NCBI GenBank assembly: GCA_004151065.3
Contig: NWUY0300007002.1
Span: 2,869 to 35,505 of the forward strand
From: Larix sibirica
Lineage: Eukaryota > Streptophyta > Pinopsida > Pinales > Pinaceae
Length of the DNA: 32,637 nucleotides
Reading direction: 5' to 3'
Position 1 is the stretch's first letter. Each line of letters begins with the position of its first letter. Below are positions 32,301 through 32,637 of this stretch, piece after piece. The position numbers and the translations under genes were made by a program. Below the pieces are notes generated by a model. That model was not told the DNA's origin, did no database searches, and saw only the letters and a list, made by a program, of their open reading frames with translations.

Positions 32301-32637
32301 TGGTATAGATCATGAAGTTCCTTCTGGAGTTTTAGGCAAATTTGTATGATGTTTTTCTGCACACATTACTTTGGAGATAAATCTTTCTTCTAGTGATTGA
32401 TTGGATTATTTGTATACATTTTGGCTTTGCAGGTGCGTGAACTAGAGAACAATCCATCTTTTAATGCTGGGAAAGGGGCAGTCCTGACAGAGGAAGGCAC
32501 AATTGAAATGGAGGCATCCATCATGGAGGGTTCCACAAAACGTTGTGGAGCAGTTTCTGGTCTTTCTACAGTTGTGAACCCTATTTCTCTAGCTCGGCTT
32601 GTTATGGAGAAGACTCCTCACATTTATTTGGCCTTTG
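29157..32637 (+). CDS. Plant-type isoaspartyl peptidase/L-asparaginase, 5' part (runs off the window)
   Basis: Coding exons 29157-29318 and 32433-32637 are joined across a 3114-bp intron (GTG|GTTAGT ... TTTGCAG|GTGCGT), which falls between codons. The joined frame reads [10 protein letters not shown]..., [69 protein letters not shown]. These are the N-terminal blocks of the Ntn-hydrolase (type 2) asparaginases. [11 protein letters not shown] and VRELEN look closer to Arabidopsis ASPGA1 than to ASPGB1. Family knowledge: the precursor (about 320 residues) self-cleaves before a threonine to give alpha and beta subunits and hydrolyses asparagine and beta-aspartyl dipeptides in nitrogen remobilisation. 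The catalytic threonine lies beyond the window. The normally invariant HGGAG motif reads HGGAR here (residue 12), a one-base GGA to AGA change. No frameshift or stop is seen in the 122 codons present. Confidence 0.93.
29520..30172 (-). mobile_element. 5'-truncated LINE (RNase H plus 3'UTR)
   Basis: The RNase H frame is followed on the minus strand by about 200 bp of non-coding sequence resembling a LINE 3'UTR, with no clear poly(A) tail. The left limit is approximate. The upstream edge coincides with a 34-bp tandem repeat (30169-30236) that starts at the ORF's first codons, so the truncation point lies about there. Confidence 0.65.
29741..30172 (-). CDS. Intact LINE-type RNase H domain ORF (143 aa)
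   Basis: This uninterrupted frame matches the C-terminal RNase H of plant L1-type retrotransposon ORF2. All four carboxylates of the DEDD set are present: D14 (LFFDGAA), E51 (MKAELMAL), D75 (VYGDSP) and D125 ([10 protein letters not shown]). The N-terminal FFDGA strand and the YREHN helix start are also in place. The reverse transcriptase and zinc-finger regions normally upstream are missing, so this is a 5'-truncated insertion lying antisense in the asparaginase intron. The ATG is probably an internal methionine of the original ORF2. The downstream 3' region has a T12 tract inside GGGAGAA...GG (29655-29675), like the plus-strand LINE near 1890. It is most likely a relatively young dead-on-arrival copy. 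Confidence 0.85.
   Translation of the reverse strand: MISLTVNRPVLFFDGAATNGLCAAGGVIYLNPEHYFTLCLNCGHGTNMKAELMALWCVFRVVNIFGLVKIQVYGDSPVTIKWASGDFNLKVTALFHWCKRARDEIKSGRNITFQHIYREHNFMADKLSKQALDGEEDYLIWEE
30169..30236. repeat. 34-bp tandem repeat, two copies
   Basis: TCATAAGTTAAGTGC(T/C)AGGA plus 14 bases at 30169-30202 and 30203-30236, one substitution apart. Confidence 0.9.
30268..30482. repeat. Intronic direct repeat, copy 1
   Basis: Begins ACCCAAGAA and contains GTCAAGCATTTCAGAT, TTGTATTTATCGCTGCACTG and GCCAGGAGTT. It matches 30801-31003 at roughly 85 percent or more by eye, and 318 bp separate the two. Confidence 0.85.
30801..31003. repeat. Intronic direct repeat, copy 2
   Basis: Second copy of the 30268-30482 segment. 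The spacing would suit a very short LTR-type element, but the ends are not TG...CA and no primer binding site or polypurine tract is visible, so plain duplication is the safer reading. Confidence 0.85.
31440..31525 (-). mobile_element. Weak tRNA-derived SINE head candidate
   Basis: On the minus strand GGGCC is followed by TAGCTATTAAGAACATG (box A-like, from 31515) and, 41 bases on, TTTAAATTT (box B-like, 31474-31466), with TCCTCCTAAGAAGTCACAGA between them, resembling anticodon and variable arms. Box B is degraded. It lies in the asparaginase intron, antisense to the gene. Confidence 0.35.
32433..32637 (+). CDS. L-asparaginase exon 2 (truncated by window end)
   Basis: Begins after TTTGCAG and encodes [18 protein letters not shown] through PHIYLAF with no stop. 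FNAGKG and EMEASIM are family hallmarks. The exon is still open at the last base. Confidence 0.93.
   Translation, partial: MRELENNPSFNAGKGAVLTEEGTIEMEASIMEGSTKRCGAVSGLSTVVNPISLARLVMEKTPHIYLAF

Larger units (their letters stand above)
29319..32432 (+). other. Intron 1 of the L-asparaginase gene
   Basis: At 3.1 kb this intron is long for a plant gene of this family. It contains a LINE 3' fragment on the minus strand (about 29520-30172), a 34-bp tandem repeat (30169-30236), a direct duplication of about 200 bp (30268-30482 and 30801-31003), a possible SINE (about 31440-31525) and otherwise AT-rich sequence, including a T13 tract near 31830. 31530-32432 shows nothing recognisable. Confidence 0.85.

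Noticed and set aside
1-32637. CRISPR array, bacterial operon, rRNA or intact tRNA gene
   Set aside because: The window has plant exons and retrotransposons. The direct repeats lack unique spacers of regular length, and the tRNA-like heads are degraded and followed by SINE-like bodies.

Overview
The window looks like nuclear DNA of a seed plant, most likely a gymnosperm. It is AT-rich and gene-poor. The two recognisable genes have plant-type exons and GT-AG introns, one intron is about 3.1 kb, and most of the rest is decayed retrotransposon (L1-type LINEs with C-terminal RNase H domains, Ty1/copia pieces, tRNA-derived SINE candidates) plus AT-rich tandem duplications. The species cannot be named from the sequence.

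Layout. 1-6070: AT-rich DNA with a 5'-truncated plus-strand LINE (about 541-1920) and many short tandem duplications, including an 88-bp unit present three times. 7076-10297 (minus strand): a KANADI-type GARP transcription factor gene, rebuilt here as five coding exons encoding 501 residues, with a probable 5'UTR intron and a promoter near 11.2 kb. 11.2-17 kb: mostly non-coding AT-rich DNA with duplications and one weak SINE candidate. About 17.0-21.2 kb (minus): a nearly full-length but heavily mutated LINE ORF2 (endonuclease, reverse transcriptase, zf-RVT, RNase H). 22.58-22.81 kb: two tandem imperfect hairpins followed by a 37-bp direct repeat. 23.0-26.7 kb: a composite of LTR-retrotransposon parts, namely a minus-strand polypurine tract plus LTR, a plus-strand primer binding site with a long repetitive leader and a broken copia gag, and an unmatched LTR-like segment. 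26.7-29.0 kb: AT-rich DNA with a good tRNA-derived SINE candidate. 29157-32637 (plus): the first two coding exons of a plant-type isoaspartyl peptidase/L-asparaginase gene, which runs off the right edge. Its first intron holds an intact LINE-derived RNase H reading frame on the opposite strand and a duplicated segment of about 200 bp.

The two host genes are not functionally linked: one specifies abaxial organ polarity and the other breaks down asparagine or isoaspartyl peptides. I found no convincing undescribed multi-gene system. The best second-look items are the glycine-to-arginine change in the asparaginase HGGAG motif, the divergent KANADI C-terminus with an internal repeat, the tandem hairpins, the intact intronic RNase H frame and the SINE candidates.
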